64,000 nucleotides of DNA, from positions 1,054,001-1,118,000 of the forward strand of contig NZ_CP148048.1 in NCBI RefSeq assembly GCF_037482165.1. Reading direction: 5' to 3'. Shown here piece after piece: positions 53,492 through 61,823 of the stretch; position 1 is the stretch's first letter, and every line of letters starts with the position of its first letter. Both the position numbers and the translations under genes were made by a program. The notes under the pieces are model-generated. The model did no database searches and was not told the origin of the DNA. It worked only from the letters and a program-made list of their open reading frames with translations. Source of the stretch: Parvimonas micra. GTDB lineage: Bacteria > Bacillota > Clostridia > Tissierellales > Peptoniphilaceae.

Positions 53492-55274
53492 TATTTACAT
53501 CATATTCCTTACTTTGAATTTCATTAATTTTACTATACATCCCATTTTTCTTAATCAACTCACTATGTTTTCCGCTTTCAACTATTCTTCCACCATCCAT
53601 TACAATTATATTGTCACAATTAGTTATCGTTGAAATTCTATGAGAAATTAAAATAGAAGTAAATTTTCTATCCATAGACTTTAGTGCATTATTTATTTTT
53701 AAATCAGTATTCATATCAACAGCACTTAAGCTATCATCTAAAATCAAAACTTCAAAAGGTTTTAATAAACTTCTAGCAATAGAAATTCTTTGCTTTTGAC
53801 CTCCTGAAAGATTTATACCGTTATCTACTACGACGGTATCATACTTAGAAGAAAAATTCAAAATTTCATTATGTATAGAAGAAATCTTTGTCGCATCATA
53901 AACACTTTTTTCTTCGATATCATTATTTACAATCTTTACATTATCCAAAATAGACATATTAAAAAGTTCACTATCTTGCATAATTGCAGAAATTTTTTCT
54001 CTAATATACTTTTTATTTATCTCTTTTATGTTAATACCATCAATTAAAATTTCTCCACTTGTAGCTTCAAAAAATCCAAGTAATAAATATACTATCATAC
54101 TTTTCCCACTACCAGTAGATCCGATAATGCCTAAACTTTCTCCTGAATTTAGAACAAAACTAATATTATCCAAAACAGTATTATCATTTATTTTTAGGCT
54201 AACATTTTTAAATTCAATCTTTTTAGAAAATGAAACATCTCTTATTCCATAATCATAATCCTCTTCTGGTAAATCTAAAACTTCATAAATTCTTGAGATT
54301 GAAACACTTGCCCTCGCCATATCACTAAGTAATTGTCCCATTTGTCTAATAGGCCAAATAATCATATTAATATAGATAACAAAAGCTATTAAATCCCCAA
54401 AATTCATTCTTCCAGCAATAGTTTCATATCCTCCAACTACTAAAATAATTGCAAGTTGTAGGAAAGTTAAAAAGTCATTTACTGCTCTAAATCTTGCAAA
54501 AGTCTTCATAAAATTATTTTGAGTTATATTAAATTCTTCATTTTTTTCTCTGAATAGATTTAAAATATAATCCTCTCTATTAAAAGCCTTTATAACTCTT
54601 ATATTAAATAGAGCTTCTTTGATAAATACCATAAGTTCGCTTTCTGCTTCATCTGTCTTTTTAAAAATTTCACCTATTTTCTTATAAAAAACTGATGATA
54701 AAATGGCAATTACAATACAAAGAGTTATACTTATTGTAGCGAGCTTTAAATTTATTAAAGACATAACAACTATAACCAAAGAGATTGTTGCAATGGAGCC
54801 AAAAGCATTAACAAGTTGTGCTGAAAAGAGTTTTCTTACAGTCTCAATATCCGAAGAACTTCTTTGAATTAAATCTCCTGTAGAATAATCATTCAAGCAT
54901 CTCATATCTAAATTTAAAAATTTATGATACATTTTTTCTTTTAAATTATATATTAAATTTTCACAGGCTACATTAGAATAATAATTTCTTAAAAAAATAA
55001 AAATACAACTAATACCTGTTAAAATAACAATTACAAAAGCTAATATGTAAATATTTTCTCTAAGATAATCTCTACCACCTATAAGATTAACAGCTTTTTC
55101 TAAAATATTGTATTTATACTCTTTATTTCCAATTATTGAATCTACTGTAATCATAATTACAATAGGTGTAAGTCCGGAAAAAATTTGTATAAAAATTGTA
55201 GAAATCATAGAAAGAAAATAAGTTAGTCTATTGTTTTTTAAAATCTTCCAAAAAAGTCTAATTTCTTTCAACAT
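53484..55274 (-). CDS. Heterodimeric ABC exporter 2, degenerate-site half
   Basis: 596-residue half-transporter, six helices then a nucleotide-binding domain: Walker A GSTGSGKSM (about 383), intact signature NLSGGQKQRIS, Walker B LILDDSLSAVD with Asp in place of the catalytic Glu, and His retained in ISHRIST. This is the BmrC/LmrC-type pattern. First gene of the operon (with 51746 and mrp), transcribed divergently from the bile-salt-hydrolase-family gene. Confidence 0.92.
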   Translation of the reverse strand: MLKEIRLFWKILKNNRLTYFLSMISTIFIQIFSGLTPIVIMITVDSIIGNKEYKYNILEKAVNLIGGRDYLRENIYILAFVIVILTGISCIFIFLRNYYSNVACENLIYNLKEKMYHKFLNLDMRCLNDYSTGDLIQRSSSDIETVRKLFSAQLVNAFGSIATISLVIVVMSLINLKLATISITLCIVIAILSSVFYKKIGEIFKKTDEAESELMVFIKEALFNIRVIKAFNREDYILNLFREKNEEFNITQNNFMKTFARFRAVNDFLTFLQLAIILVVGGYETIAGRMNFGDLIAFVIYINMIIWPIRQMGQLLSDMARASVSISRIYEVLDLPEEDYDYGIRDVSFSKKIEFKNVSLKINDNTVLDNISFVLNSGESLGIIGSTGSGKSMIVYLLLGFFEATSGEILIDGINIKEINKKYIREKISAIMQDSELFNMSILDNVKIVNNDIEEKSVYDATKISSIHNEILNFSSKYDTVVVDNGINLSGGQKQRISIARSLLKPFEVLILDDSLSAVDMNTDLKINNALKSMDRKFTSILISHRISTITNCDNIIVMDGGRIVESGKHSELIKKNGMYSKINEIQSKEYDVNNE

Positions 55275-55299
55275 ACCACCTCATAAAATACTTACATAT

Positions 55300-55328
55300 A
55301 TTTTAATCTAAATTAGGAAAAAAGGCAA
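55300..55328 (-). promoter_or_regulatory. Promoter of ABC exporter 2 operon
   Basis: TTGCCT (55323-55328), 17-bp spacer, TAAAAT (55300-55305) on the minus strand. It stands back to back with the plus-strand promoter at 55335-55363, only 6 bp apart, so the two could be co-regulated. Confidence 0.6.
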
Positions 55329-55334
55329 ATTTAT

Positions 55335-55363
55335 TTGGATTTGTAAAGTTTTTTTGTTATAAT
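55335..55363 (+). promoter_or_regulatory. Promoter of the choloylglycine-hydrolase-family gene
   Basis: TTGGAT (55335-55340), 17-bp spacer, TATAAT (55358-55363). Start of transcription near 55370, leaving only about 12 nt to the ATG, with AGAGGTG in it. Confidence 0.65.
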
Positions 55364-55381
55364 ACTTTAAGAGGTGATTTT

Positions 55382-56269
55382 ATGTGTACAACTTTTTCTA
55401 TTTTTAGAAATGGAGAAACACTACTTGGTAGAACTATGGATTTAAGATCTTATCATAGATATGAATTTAAGTATTTTCCAAAAGATTTTAACTACGAAGA
55501 AGATGTCTTTGGAAATAAATTATATACAAAATACAAAATAATGGGAGCAACTTTTAAAGATTATGACCATTTAATTGATGGAATAAATGAAAAAGGACTT
55601 TTAGGTTGTACCAACTCCTTTAGAAATGCTATTCATTTTAAAAAAGAGCCTGTAGAATCAAAAATTAATTTAACATCCACAAAGATTTTAAATGTATTTT
55701 TGACAAATTGTGAAACTCTTGAAGATATAAAAAATCTTGCTCCAAAAATTTATATAATTGAAAAATCTCTTGTTGATGAAAACAACTATTCAAGACATTA
55801 TCATTATATGTTTACAGACAAAAACAATAAAAGTTTGATTGTTGAAATTGAAGATGGAAATTTAAAAGTTTATGAAAATAAATATAATATAATGACAAAC
55901 AGTCCTAGCTTTACAAAACATATAAGAAATTTAGAAAAATATTTAGAAAAAAGAGAATTAAAGGGAAATATTTTCACTCCTACAAAAAGATTCATAAGAG
56001 CATACATAGAATTAGAAAATTTAAAAACTAATAATTTTTTAGAAAATAACGAAAATATTTTATTTAATTCTTTAAAAAAATTCGCAATTAGTAAAGAAGA
56101 TTTGGAAAATCTTTCAGAAGATTCACAAAATATAACCCTGTACTATTCTATAAGCAATTCAAAAACTTTAAAATATTATTTCAAATATACAAATTTAGAA
56201 AATATTAATTCTTTTTCATTTGATGATTTTAAAAATGAAAATAGCAAAACTACAGTTCAATTTGTTTAA
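55382..56269 (+). CDS. Choloylglycine hydrolase-family Ntn amidase
   Basis: 295 residues, N-terminal-nucleophile linear amide hydrolase. The nucleophile would be Cys2, exposed after Met removal (MCTTF); Arg17 and Asp20 in GRTMD, Asn in GCTNSFRN, the Asn of the IMTNSPSF loop and Arg in PTKRFIRAY match the active-site set of bile salt hydrolase and penicillin V acylase. Slightly short (usual 315-330). No signal peptide, so cytoplasmic. Substrate (bile salts, N-acyl amino acids, acyl-homoserine lactones, penicillin V) cannot be read from the sequence. Divergent from ABC exporter 2. Confidence 0.87.
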   Translation: MCTTFSIFRNGETLLGRTMDLRSYHRYEFKYFPKDFNYEEDVFGNKLYTKYKIMGATFKDYDHLIDGINEKGLLGCTNSFRNAIHFKKEPVESKINLTSTKILNVFLTNCETLEDIKNLAPKIYIIEKSLVDENNYSRHYHYMFTDKNNKSLIVEIEDGNLKVYENKYNIMTNSPSFTKHIRNLEKYLEKRELKGNIFTPTKRFIRAYIELENLKTNNFLENNENILFNSLKKFAISKEDLENLSEDSQNITLYYSISNSKTLKYYFKYTNLENINSFSFDDFKNENSKTTVQFV

Positions 56270-56271
56270 CT

Positions 56272-56304
56272 AAAAAATGACTTTACAAAATGTAAAGTCA
56301 TTTT
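56272..56304. terminator. Bidirectional terminator
   Basis: AAAATGACTTTACA / TGTAAAGTCATTTT, 14-bp perfect stem with a 3-nt loop, A-run left and T-run right. Serves the hydrolase gene and the convergent DUF4230 gene. Confidence 0.88.
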
Positions 56305-56320
56305 AAATTTACTTGAAATA

Positions 56321-56911
56321 TTATTCAAATACTATCTTATATTTTTCTTTTATTTCTTTTGTAGCATTTAAAAGATCTGAGATGACTTTTTTCGCCACTT
56401 CTGCTGACTGTTCAAAAGCTCCGCTTTCCCTTGCATCAGCTTCTGCGTTTTCTTTACCACTTTGAGTAAATTCTGCATAATCATCAACTTTAATAGGATT
56501 AAAAATAGAGTTCTTTTCATCATACACTTTTAAAGATTTCATATCCAGCTCATTTGATAATATTTTTGATTCAGGTAAAGTAACTTTTATAGTTTTATTA
56601 GCCTCATCAACCTCAACTTTTGTTTCTGATAAGTCGATTCCTAATTTTAAAATTCCTGTATAACTTACTATAAAACTTGACTTTGTAAATGGTAACTTGA
56701 TATTAAATAAAGTGTTCCAATCTTCTCTACTGGCTATTTCTTTGTACTTATATTGTATAGTAGCCAATTCCTTCAATTCCTTAACTTGTACTCCAATAGT
56801 TTCATTAGTTATCTTAGGCTTTCCATTATCTGTTCTAAACCAAAAATATGAACATCCTATAAATAAAATTACAACTACTACTATTGCGGATACTTTTTTT
56901 AATAGTTTCAT
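56321..56911 (-). CDS. DUF4230-type membrane-anchored protein
   Basis: 196 residues: one N-terminal hydrophobic segment (6-24; the IGCSYF stretch could pass for a lipobox but is not convincing), then an extracellular domain. The KELKELATIQYKYKE and SFIVSYTGILKLGIDLSETK patterns, with a C-terminal SAEVAKKVISDLL helix, match DUF4230. Function unknown. AGGAGG 11 nt before ATG. Its likely promoter contains a (TA)7 tract between the -35 and -10 elements. Confidence 0.8.
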   Translation of the reverse strand: MKLLKKVSAIVVVVILFIGCSYFWFRTDNGKPKITNETIGVQVKELKELATIQYKYKEIASREDWNTLFNIKLPFTKSSFIVSYTGILKLGIDLSETKVEVDEANKTIKVTLPESKILSNELDMKSLKVYDEKNSIFNPIKVDDYAEFTQSGKENAEADARESGAFEQSAEVAKKVISDLLNATKEIKEKYKIVFE

Positions 56912-56948
56912 TATGAAATAGTCCTCCTAAACAAATAATAACGTAACC

Positions 56949-56973
56949 ATTATATATATATATAGGATGTCAA
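56949..56973 (-). promoter_or_regulatory. Promoter with (TA)7 tract, candidate phase-variable switch
   Basis: On the minus strand a perfect TTGACA (56968-56973) is followed by TCC, then (TA)7 (56951-56964) merging into TATAAT (56949-56954). The spacer is 13 bp with seven TA units and would become 17 bp with nine. Confidence 0.55.
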
Positions 56974-56985
56974 GTATTTTTTCTT

Positions 56986-57067
56986 TATTTAAATAAGAAC
57001 CCCACCCTTCCACGATGCTTCGCATCGGTTGGGTTCCCGGGAACCTTGTTGTTTCACAATAAAAAAG
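56986..57067. repeat. 82-bp structured intergenic repeat, copy 2
   Basis: Second copy of the element at 40615-40696 (78 of 82 bases identical by hand alignment, same orientation). The hairpins are conserved, and GGTTCCCGGGAACC is a perfect palindrome here. On the minus strand it again begins at the T-run of the preceding gene's terminator (whiA), and it ends 12 bp before the -35 of the DUF4230 promoter. Confidence 0.9.
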
Positions 57068-57090
57068 CGAATAAATTAAATTTTATTCGC
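57058..57090 (-). terminator. whiA terminator
   Basis: GCGAATAAA / TTTATTCGC, 9-bp stem, 6-nt loop, T6 on the minus strand; it includes the last codons of whiA and its T-run overlaps repeat copy 2. Confidence 0.78.
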
Positions 57091-57999
57091 CATATCCATT
57101 ATTTTTTTAAATCTATGATTTACTCCCGATTTGCTAATTTTTAAAATCTCCGCCAATTCTTTTAATGAAAGAGTTGGATTTTTTAATCTTAACTCACAAA
57201 GTTCGAGTAAATTTTTATCTAAATTCTTTTTACCATATCTTTTATAAACTTTATTTATTGCATCTATTTGTGCAAATGCAGTATTTAAAGTTTTATCAAA
57301 ATTTGCCGTTTCACAATTTGTAAGTCTATTCGTATTATTCTTTATTTCCTTTATCATCTTTGTTTCTTCAAACTTGAACAAACTATTTACAGTTCCAATT
57401 AATGAAAGAAAGTCAGAAATCATTGTACTATCTTTTACATATACAATGTATTGATCCTTTTTTTCTATACTTTTTGCCTTTATTCCAAATAGCTTCAAAT
57501 ATTTTATTACAAGTTTTGCCAATTCATTTGAATTCAAAGTAAATTCAAGATGATAACTCTTGTCAGGATTTGCTATTGATCCAGCACCTAAAAAAATTCC
57601 ACATAAAAAATTTTTAATAAAATTTTTACTTTTAGCTGAATCTTCATATAAATCATCTTTTAGAAAAAGACTATCTAAGTCAGAGAAAAAAGTATCTTGT
57701 AAAAATCTTTTTGAAATTTCTTCATCTTCTATTACAATTTTATACACATTGTTTTTTCTTAAATTGGAAATCTTTGAAACCATTATTTTCCCATCATAAG
57801 AATATAGAAATTTAAAGAGTTTAAAAATTCTTCTTATAATTGAATTATTTGTAGTTTCAAAACGAATTATAAAAGCAAAGTTACTGAAAACTATAGTTCC
57901 ATTAGTTCTTATAAAAGCAGAAAGCTCAGAAATAGCAGAATCTTTTTCTACTATTTCTCTTCTTGAAAGTTCATTTTTTAAATCAGTTGAAAAAGCCAT
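57076..57999 (-). CDS. whiA: WhiA-type DNA-binding protein
   Basis: 307 residues: N-terminal LAGLIDADG-derived domains (begins MAFSTDLKNELSRREI; LCGIFLGAGSIANPDKSYHL) and a C-terminal helix-turn-helix (NPTLSLKELAEILKISKSGV then NHRFKKI). In non-sporulating Firmicutes WhiA influences cell division and chromosome segregation. Start overlaps the Nudix gene stop by one base, so the two are coupled. The usual neighbours rapZ and yvcK are not here. Confidence 0.95.
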   Translation of the reverse strand: MAFSTDLKNELSRREIVEKDSAISELSAFIRTNGTIVFSNFAFIIRFETTNNSIIRRIFKLFKFLYSYDGKIMVSKISNLRKNNVYKIVIEDEEISKRFLQDTFFSDLDSLFLKDDLYEDSAKSKNFIKNFLCGIFLGAGSIANPDKSYHLEFTLNSNELAKLVIKYLKLFGIKAKSIEKKDQYIVYVKDSTMISDFLSLIGTVNSLFKFEETKMIKEIKNNTNRLTNCETANFDKTLNTAFAQIDAINKVYKRYGKKNLDKNLLELCELRLKNPTLSLKELAEILKISKSGVNHRFKKIMDMANKI

Positions 58000-58412
58000 T
58001 ATTTTCTTTTTCTCTTTTCATAAAAATAATTGGCACTCTTTAACATATTTCTTTCAGCATCATGCTTTACTAATTTCATAGCTTTATCATATGGTAAAAA
58101 TATTGCTTCTACAAAACCTTCCTCTCTTTGTGGAATTAAATTCAAATCCTCAGGTTCCATATAAAAATAATGAACTGTTTTTTTCACTTTTTCCCCGTCA
58201 TTATGTTGATAATCATATTTTACAAATCCCAAATACTTGATAATTCTAGCTCGTATTCCTGATTCTTCTTGAACTTCTCTAATAGCGGCAATCTCTCTAG
58301 TTTCATTATTTTCAAGCCTACCCTTTGGCAAAACCCATTCATTGCTAAATTTCTTCAACAGCAGAAATTCACCATTATGAATAACAACTCCACCGGCACT
58401 AACTTCTAGCAT
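57999..58412 (-). CDS. Nudix hydrolase (YvcI-like position)
   Basis: 137 residues with a complete Nudix box, Gx5Ex7REVxEESGI, in GRLENNETREIAAIREVQEE (about 31-50), and EVSAGGVVIHNGEFLLLKK at the start. Hydrolyses a nucleoside diphosphate derivative; exact substrate unknown. Its coupling with whiA resembles the yvcI-yvcJ-yvcK-whiA region of Bacillus. AGGAGG ribosome site and its own promoter. Confidence 0.92.
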   Translation of the reverse strand: MLEVSAGGVVIHNGEFLLLKKFSNEWVLPKGRLENNETREIAAIREVQEESGIRARIIKYLGFVKYDYQHNDGEKVKKTVHYFYMEPEDLNLIPQREEGFVEAIFLPYDKAMKLVKHDAERNMLKSANYFYEKRKRK

Positions 58413-58448
58413 AAACCCTCCTATTGTCGTATCTCATATCTTCTTAAT

Positions 58449-58477
58449 ATTATAACACGAAATGAAATCACATTCAA
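58449..58477 (-). promoter_or_regulatory. Promoter of the Nudix-whiA operon
   Basis: TTGAAT (58472-58477), 17-bp spacer, TATAAT (58449-58454) on the minus strand; leader about 30 nt. Confidence 0.72.
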
Positions 58478-58540
58478 ATTACAAGTTTCAAGTAAAGATT
58501 GTTAATTCTTAAAATTTTGCTTTGAACAATAAAATTACGA

Positions 58541-58570
58541 TTGATTATCTTAGAAGAATTATGATATAAT
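58541..58570 (+). promoter_or_regulatory. ychF promoter
   Basis: TTGATT (58541-58546), 18-bp spacer, TGATATAAT with an extended -10 (58565-58570); leader about 45 nt ending in AAGGAG. Confidence 0.7.
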
Positions 58571-58621
58571 ATGTCTTGTGTATTTTAAGATAAAAAAGAT
58601 TTTTTATAAAGGAGATAATAA

Positions 58622-59716
58622 ATGAAATTAGGAATAGTTGGACTACCAAATGTTGGTAAAAGTACATTATTTAATGCAATTACTAAAGCCGGAGCTGAAT
58701 CAGCAAATTACCCTTTCTGTACTATAGATCCTAATGTAGGTCTAGTTAATGTACCTGATGAAAGATTAAATAAATTGACAGAACTTTACAATTCAAAAAA
58801 GACAATCCCTGCAGTTATTGAATTTTACGATATTGCCGGTCTCGTAAAAGGAGCTAGTAAAGGCGAAGGTCTAGGAAATAAATTCTTATCTCATATTAGA
58901 GAAGTTGATGCTATTGTTGAAGTTATAAGATGTTTTGAAGACGAAAATATTGTTCATGTAGATGGAGAAGTTAATCCTCTAAGAGATGTTGAAACAATAA
59001 ATTTAGAACTTATACTATCAGACCTTGAACTCGTTGAAAAGAGATTAGAAAAAGCCAGAAAATCACTAAAGGGAAATAAAAGTTTTAAAGAGGAAGTTGA
59101 CCTTTTAGAAAAAATATTACCTGTTTTAGAAGAAGGAAAATCCATTAGATCTTTAAGTTTTGATGATAGTGAAAAAGCAATTTTAAAAAACTTCTCTCTT
59201 TTAAGTGTTAAGCCTATTATTTATGTAGCAAATGTAAATGAAGATGATATGCTTGATGAAGGAAAAAATAATGAGTATGTAAAAGTACTTGATGATTTTG
59301 CCAAGAAAGAAAATTCTGGAATCGTAGTAATCAGTGCACAAATTGAAAAAGAAATTTCAGAACTTGAAGAAGATGAACAAATTGAATTTTTAAACGATTT
59401 AGGTATTTCTGAAAGCGGTGTTTCAAAGTTAATAAAAGAGAGCTATAATCTTTTAGGACTTATGAGCTTTTTAACTGCAGGGCCGGAAGAAACAAGAGCT
59501 TGGACAATTAAAATTGGAACAAATGCTGTAAATGCAGCTGGAAAAATACATTCAGATATTCAAAGGGGCTTTATCAGAGCTGAAATTGTAAATTATGATG
59601 ATTTAATTTCCCTTGGGAGTATGGTCGCAGCTAGAGAAAAAGGACTTGTAAGGCTTGAAGGAAAAGAATATATTATGCAAGATGGAGATGTAGTTTACTT
59701 CAGATTCAATGTATAA
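58622..59716 (+). CDS. ychF: YchF/OLA1 Obg-type ATPase
   Basis: 364 residues, full length. P-loop GLPNVGKS (7-14), FYDIAGLVKGASKGEGLGN (switch II region), altered G4 NVNE at about 203-206 that confers ATP over GTP preference, central coiled coil, and C-terminal TGS domain (about 275-364; FLTAGPEETRAWTI, AAGKIHSDIQRGFIRAE). Ribosome-associated, linked to stress response. Followed 18 bp later by the lipoprotein gene, likely co-transcribed. Confidence 0.97.
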   Translation: MKLGIVGLPNVGKSTLFNAITKAGAESANYPFCTIDPNVGLVNVPDERLNKLTELYNSKKTIPAVIEFYDIAGLVKGASKGEGLGNKFLSHIREVDAIVEVIRCFEDENIVHVDGEVNPLRDVETINLELILSDLELVEKRLEKARKSLKGNKSFKEEVDLLEKILPVLEEGKSIRSLSFDDSEKAILKNFSLLSVKPIIYVANVNEDDMLDEGKNNEYVKVLDDFAKKENSGIVVISAQIEKEISELEEDEQIEFLNDLGISESGVSKLIKESYNLLGLMSFLTAGPEETRAWTIKIGTNAVNAAGKIHSDIQRGFIRAEIVNYDDLISLGSMVAAREKGLVRLEGKEYIMQDGDVVYFRFNV

Positions 59717-59734
59717 TAAATAAGGGGATTAAAT

Positions 59735-60640
59735 ATGAGAAAAAAATTATTATTAATGTTGTTAGTATTGACAACTATTGTAGGCTGTGGAAAGAATGAA
59801 GAAAATACGAAAGAAAAAGAAAATGCTCAGTCAACAATTACTGAAGAACAAAAAAGCGAAATTACTAAAAAAGTTAAAGAAAGAGAAACTAATAAGATAA
59901 AAGCAGAAGTTCATAAAGAAATTTTATCTAAATTTATAGAATTTTTATCTGAAAATTCAGAGAATGAATTTAAAATAGATTATAATATAAATGCCGATGC
60001 AATAACACTTCTTGCTGTTGGAGAAATGAAACAATCATTAATTGAATCATTAAATAGTGATAATCTTGACGAAGAATTAAAAGCACTTGGAGATAATCTT
60101 AAAAAAAGCGAAATAGATGACTTATTTCCAAATGTTAAATTATACTTTTTAAATCCAGAAAAACCTGATACTGTAGCTTTAATTTATAAAAATGGAGAAG
60201 TTACAAAAGTAGAAGAAGAATTAAATATTAATGAACAAAAGATTGAAGGAGAAGATAAAATTTCTTCTGAAGTTTTAACTGCTGACGAAATAAAAAAAAT
60301 TAAATCTCAAACAAAAAAAGAAACTTTATCTAAATTTATAGAAATCTTTCAAAAAGAAATAAAACAAGCTGGAGATGTCGAATATAACGAAGAACAAGAT
60401 GCTATAAATGTTAAACTAAAAGGTCAAGCAAAAGAAGGGCTTATCCAAATGTTAAAATTCAAAGATACTCAAAAAGCTCAAGAAACATGGAAAAAATCCT
60501 GTGAATACTTTGTATATTCATCAAATCTTATAAATAAAGTTTTATCAGATATGGTAATAAATATTTTATATCCTGATGATAGTAAAATATTATTATCTTT
60601 GAAGAATGGTCAAATTATAGAAGATAATTTTACAAAATAG
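59735..60640 (+). CDS. Lipoprotein of unknown function with two internal repeats
   Basis: 301 residues. Signal peptide with lipobox IVGC (Cys18), charged linker, then two related units: 61-157 starts KEILSKFIEF and ends LIYKNGEV, 195-295 starts KETLSKFIEI and ends LLSLKNGQI. Both share the pattern of a helix, YN..(D)AI, a hydrophobic strand, a second helix and KNG. Soluble extracellular domain, no enzyme motif. AAGGGG ribosome site; downstream of ychF, then a terminator. No family recognised. Confidence 0.8.
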   Translation: MRKKLLLMLLVLTTIVGCGKNEENTKEKENAQSTITEEQKSEITKKVKERETNKIKAEVHKEILSKFIEFLSENSENEFKIDYNINADAITLLAVGEMKQSLIESLNSDNLDEELKALGDNLKKSEIDDLFPNVKLYFLNPEKPDTVALIYKNGEVTKVEEELNINEQKIEGEDKISSEVLTADEIKKIKSQTKKETLSKFIEIFQKEIKQAGDVEYNEEQDAINVKLKGQAKEGLIQMLKFKDTQKAQETWKKSCEYFVYSSNLINKVLSDMVINILYPDDSKILLSLKNGQIIEDNFTK

Positions 60641-60679
60641 TATTGTTACTTTACTATTCTACAATACTTACTATTTTGT
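60632..60679 (+). repeat. Imperfect inverted repeat after the lipoprotein gene
   Basis: ACAAAATAGTATTGT (60632-60646) and ACAATACTTACTATTTTGT (60661-60679) can form a long A-T-rich hairpin overlapping the stop codon. No T-run follows, so it may protect the mRNA end rather than terminate. Confidence 0.45.
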
Positions 60680-60708
60680 GAATCAATAATAAAATTATTA
60701 TGTAATAG

Positions 60709-60736
60709 AAAAGACTGTGTTAGAACACAGTCTTTT
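60709..60736. terminator. Bidirectional terminator between convergent genes
   Basis: AAAAGACTGTGTT / AACACAGTCTTTT, 13-bp perfect stem with a 2-nt (effectively 4-nt) loop. Serves the ychF-lipoprotein unit and the importer operon ending at 60750. Confidence 0.85.
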
Positions 60737-60749
60737 CTTATAATATTTG

Positions 60750-61823
60750 TTATTTTCCTAAAATACTTTTTACTTCTTCATCTTTTAATTCATAATTGTA
60801 AAATAATTTATAGAATTCTTTTACTTCTTTTTCCATATCATATTTATATATATCAGGATAAACTAAATTACCAAGCCATTTCATTCCGATTACTCTGTTT
60901 GCTGCAGGAGGTCTTCCAAAAAAGTTATAAGGTCCACTAGGTGCATAAAAAACTTTATTTTCCTTTACAGCTTTTAGATTTTTAAAAGTTGAATCACCTT
61001 TTATTTGATCAGCTAATTCTTTTGATTCAAAGATTAAGAAATCAGGATTTACTTCTGATAATTTTTCAAAAGGAATTTCATTTCCTGAACCACCTTGAAC
61101 TTTTTCAACAGTAATTGCATTTTCTGCTCCTATGAATTCTATGATATCAGCATGAATAGAACCTTTTGCATTCGCAAATAATCCTGTTCTTCCTCCACCA
61201 TAGTAAACTTTCTTAACATCTTTTATCTTCGCTTTATTTTCTTCAATTTCCTTATATGTTTTCTTTATATAATCTGAAAGCTCTTTTCCTCTTTCTTTAT
61301 TACCTAGAACTTCAGCAAGTCTTTCAAAAGCTTCAGGTAATTTATCAAGAGTTAATTCTATAAAAACCACAGGAATTTTTAATTGTTCTTGAAGCTTATT
61401 TAAGTCTTCTTCAATTCCTTTTTTCTTTTCACCCATATCAATTATTACATCAGGTTTAGCATTAATAACAGCTTCCATATTCAGATTTGCCTTTTTGCCA
61501 TAAAAAGCACCAAATTCTGGCAATTTTTTTAAATCATCTGAAATGTATTTTTCTGTACTTTGAGAAAATTTTGATGCAATTCCAACCAGCTTTTTAGGCT
61601 CATAAATATGCAGCATTACTTGTGCGGGATTCCCTGATGGTGCAACTTTTGTTATATTTTGTTTTAAAGTAACTTCTCTGCCTAAGTCATCTTTAAAAAC
61701 TCTTGTTTCTTCTTTTGTTTCTGTTTGTTGTTTTTCTTCCTTCTTTTCTGCAGGTTTTGAACAAGCTGTAAAAAGAAGTCCAAAAGTTAAACAAAGCGCC
61801 AAAATTCTTTTAAACTTTTTCAT
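60750..61823 (-). CDS. Iron/heme/cobalamin-type ABC transporter substrate-binding lipoprotein
   Basis: 357 residues; signal peptide with lipobox FTAC (Cys21), Lys/Glu-rich linker, then the class III binding-protein fold: DDLGREVTLKQNITKVAPSG, INAKPDVIIDMGE, a long connecting helix, VYYGGGRTGLFANAKGSIHA and DIIEFIGAENAI. These are features of FepB/BtuF-type proteins. The usual ligand would be ferric siderophore, heme or cobalamin; not decidable. Start overlaps the stop of the methyltransferase gene by 4 bp (ATGA), with AAAGGAGG upstream. Last gene of the operon. Confidence 0.9.
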   Translation of the reverse strand: MKKFKRILALCLTFGLLFTACSKPAEKKEEKQQTETKEETRVFKDDLGREVTLKQNITKVAPSGNPAQVMLHIYEPKKLVGIASKFSQSTEKYISDDLKKLPEFGAFYGKKANLNMEAVINAKPDVIIDMGEKKKGIEEDLNKLQEQLKIPVVFIELTLDKLPEAFERLAEVLGNKERGKELSDYIKKTYKEIEENKAKIKDVKKVYYGGGRTGLFANAKGSIHADIIEFIGAENAITVEKVQGGSGNEIPFEKLSEVNPDFLIFESKELADQIKGDSTFKNLKAVKENKVFYAPSGPYNFFGRPPAANRVIGMKWLGNLVYPDIYKYDMEKEVKEFYKLFYNYELKDEEVKSILGK

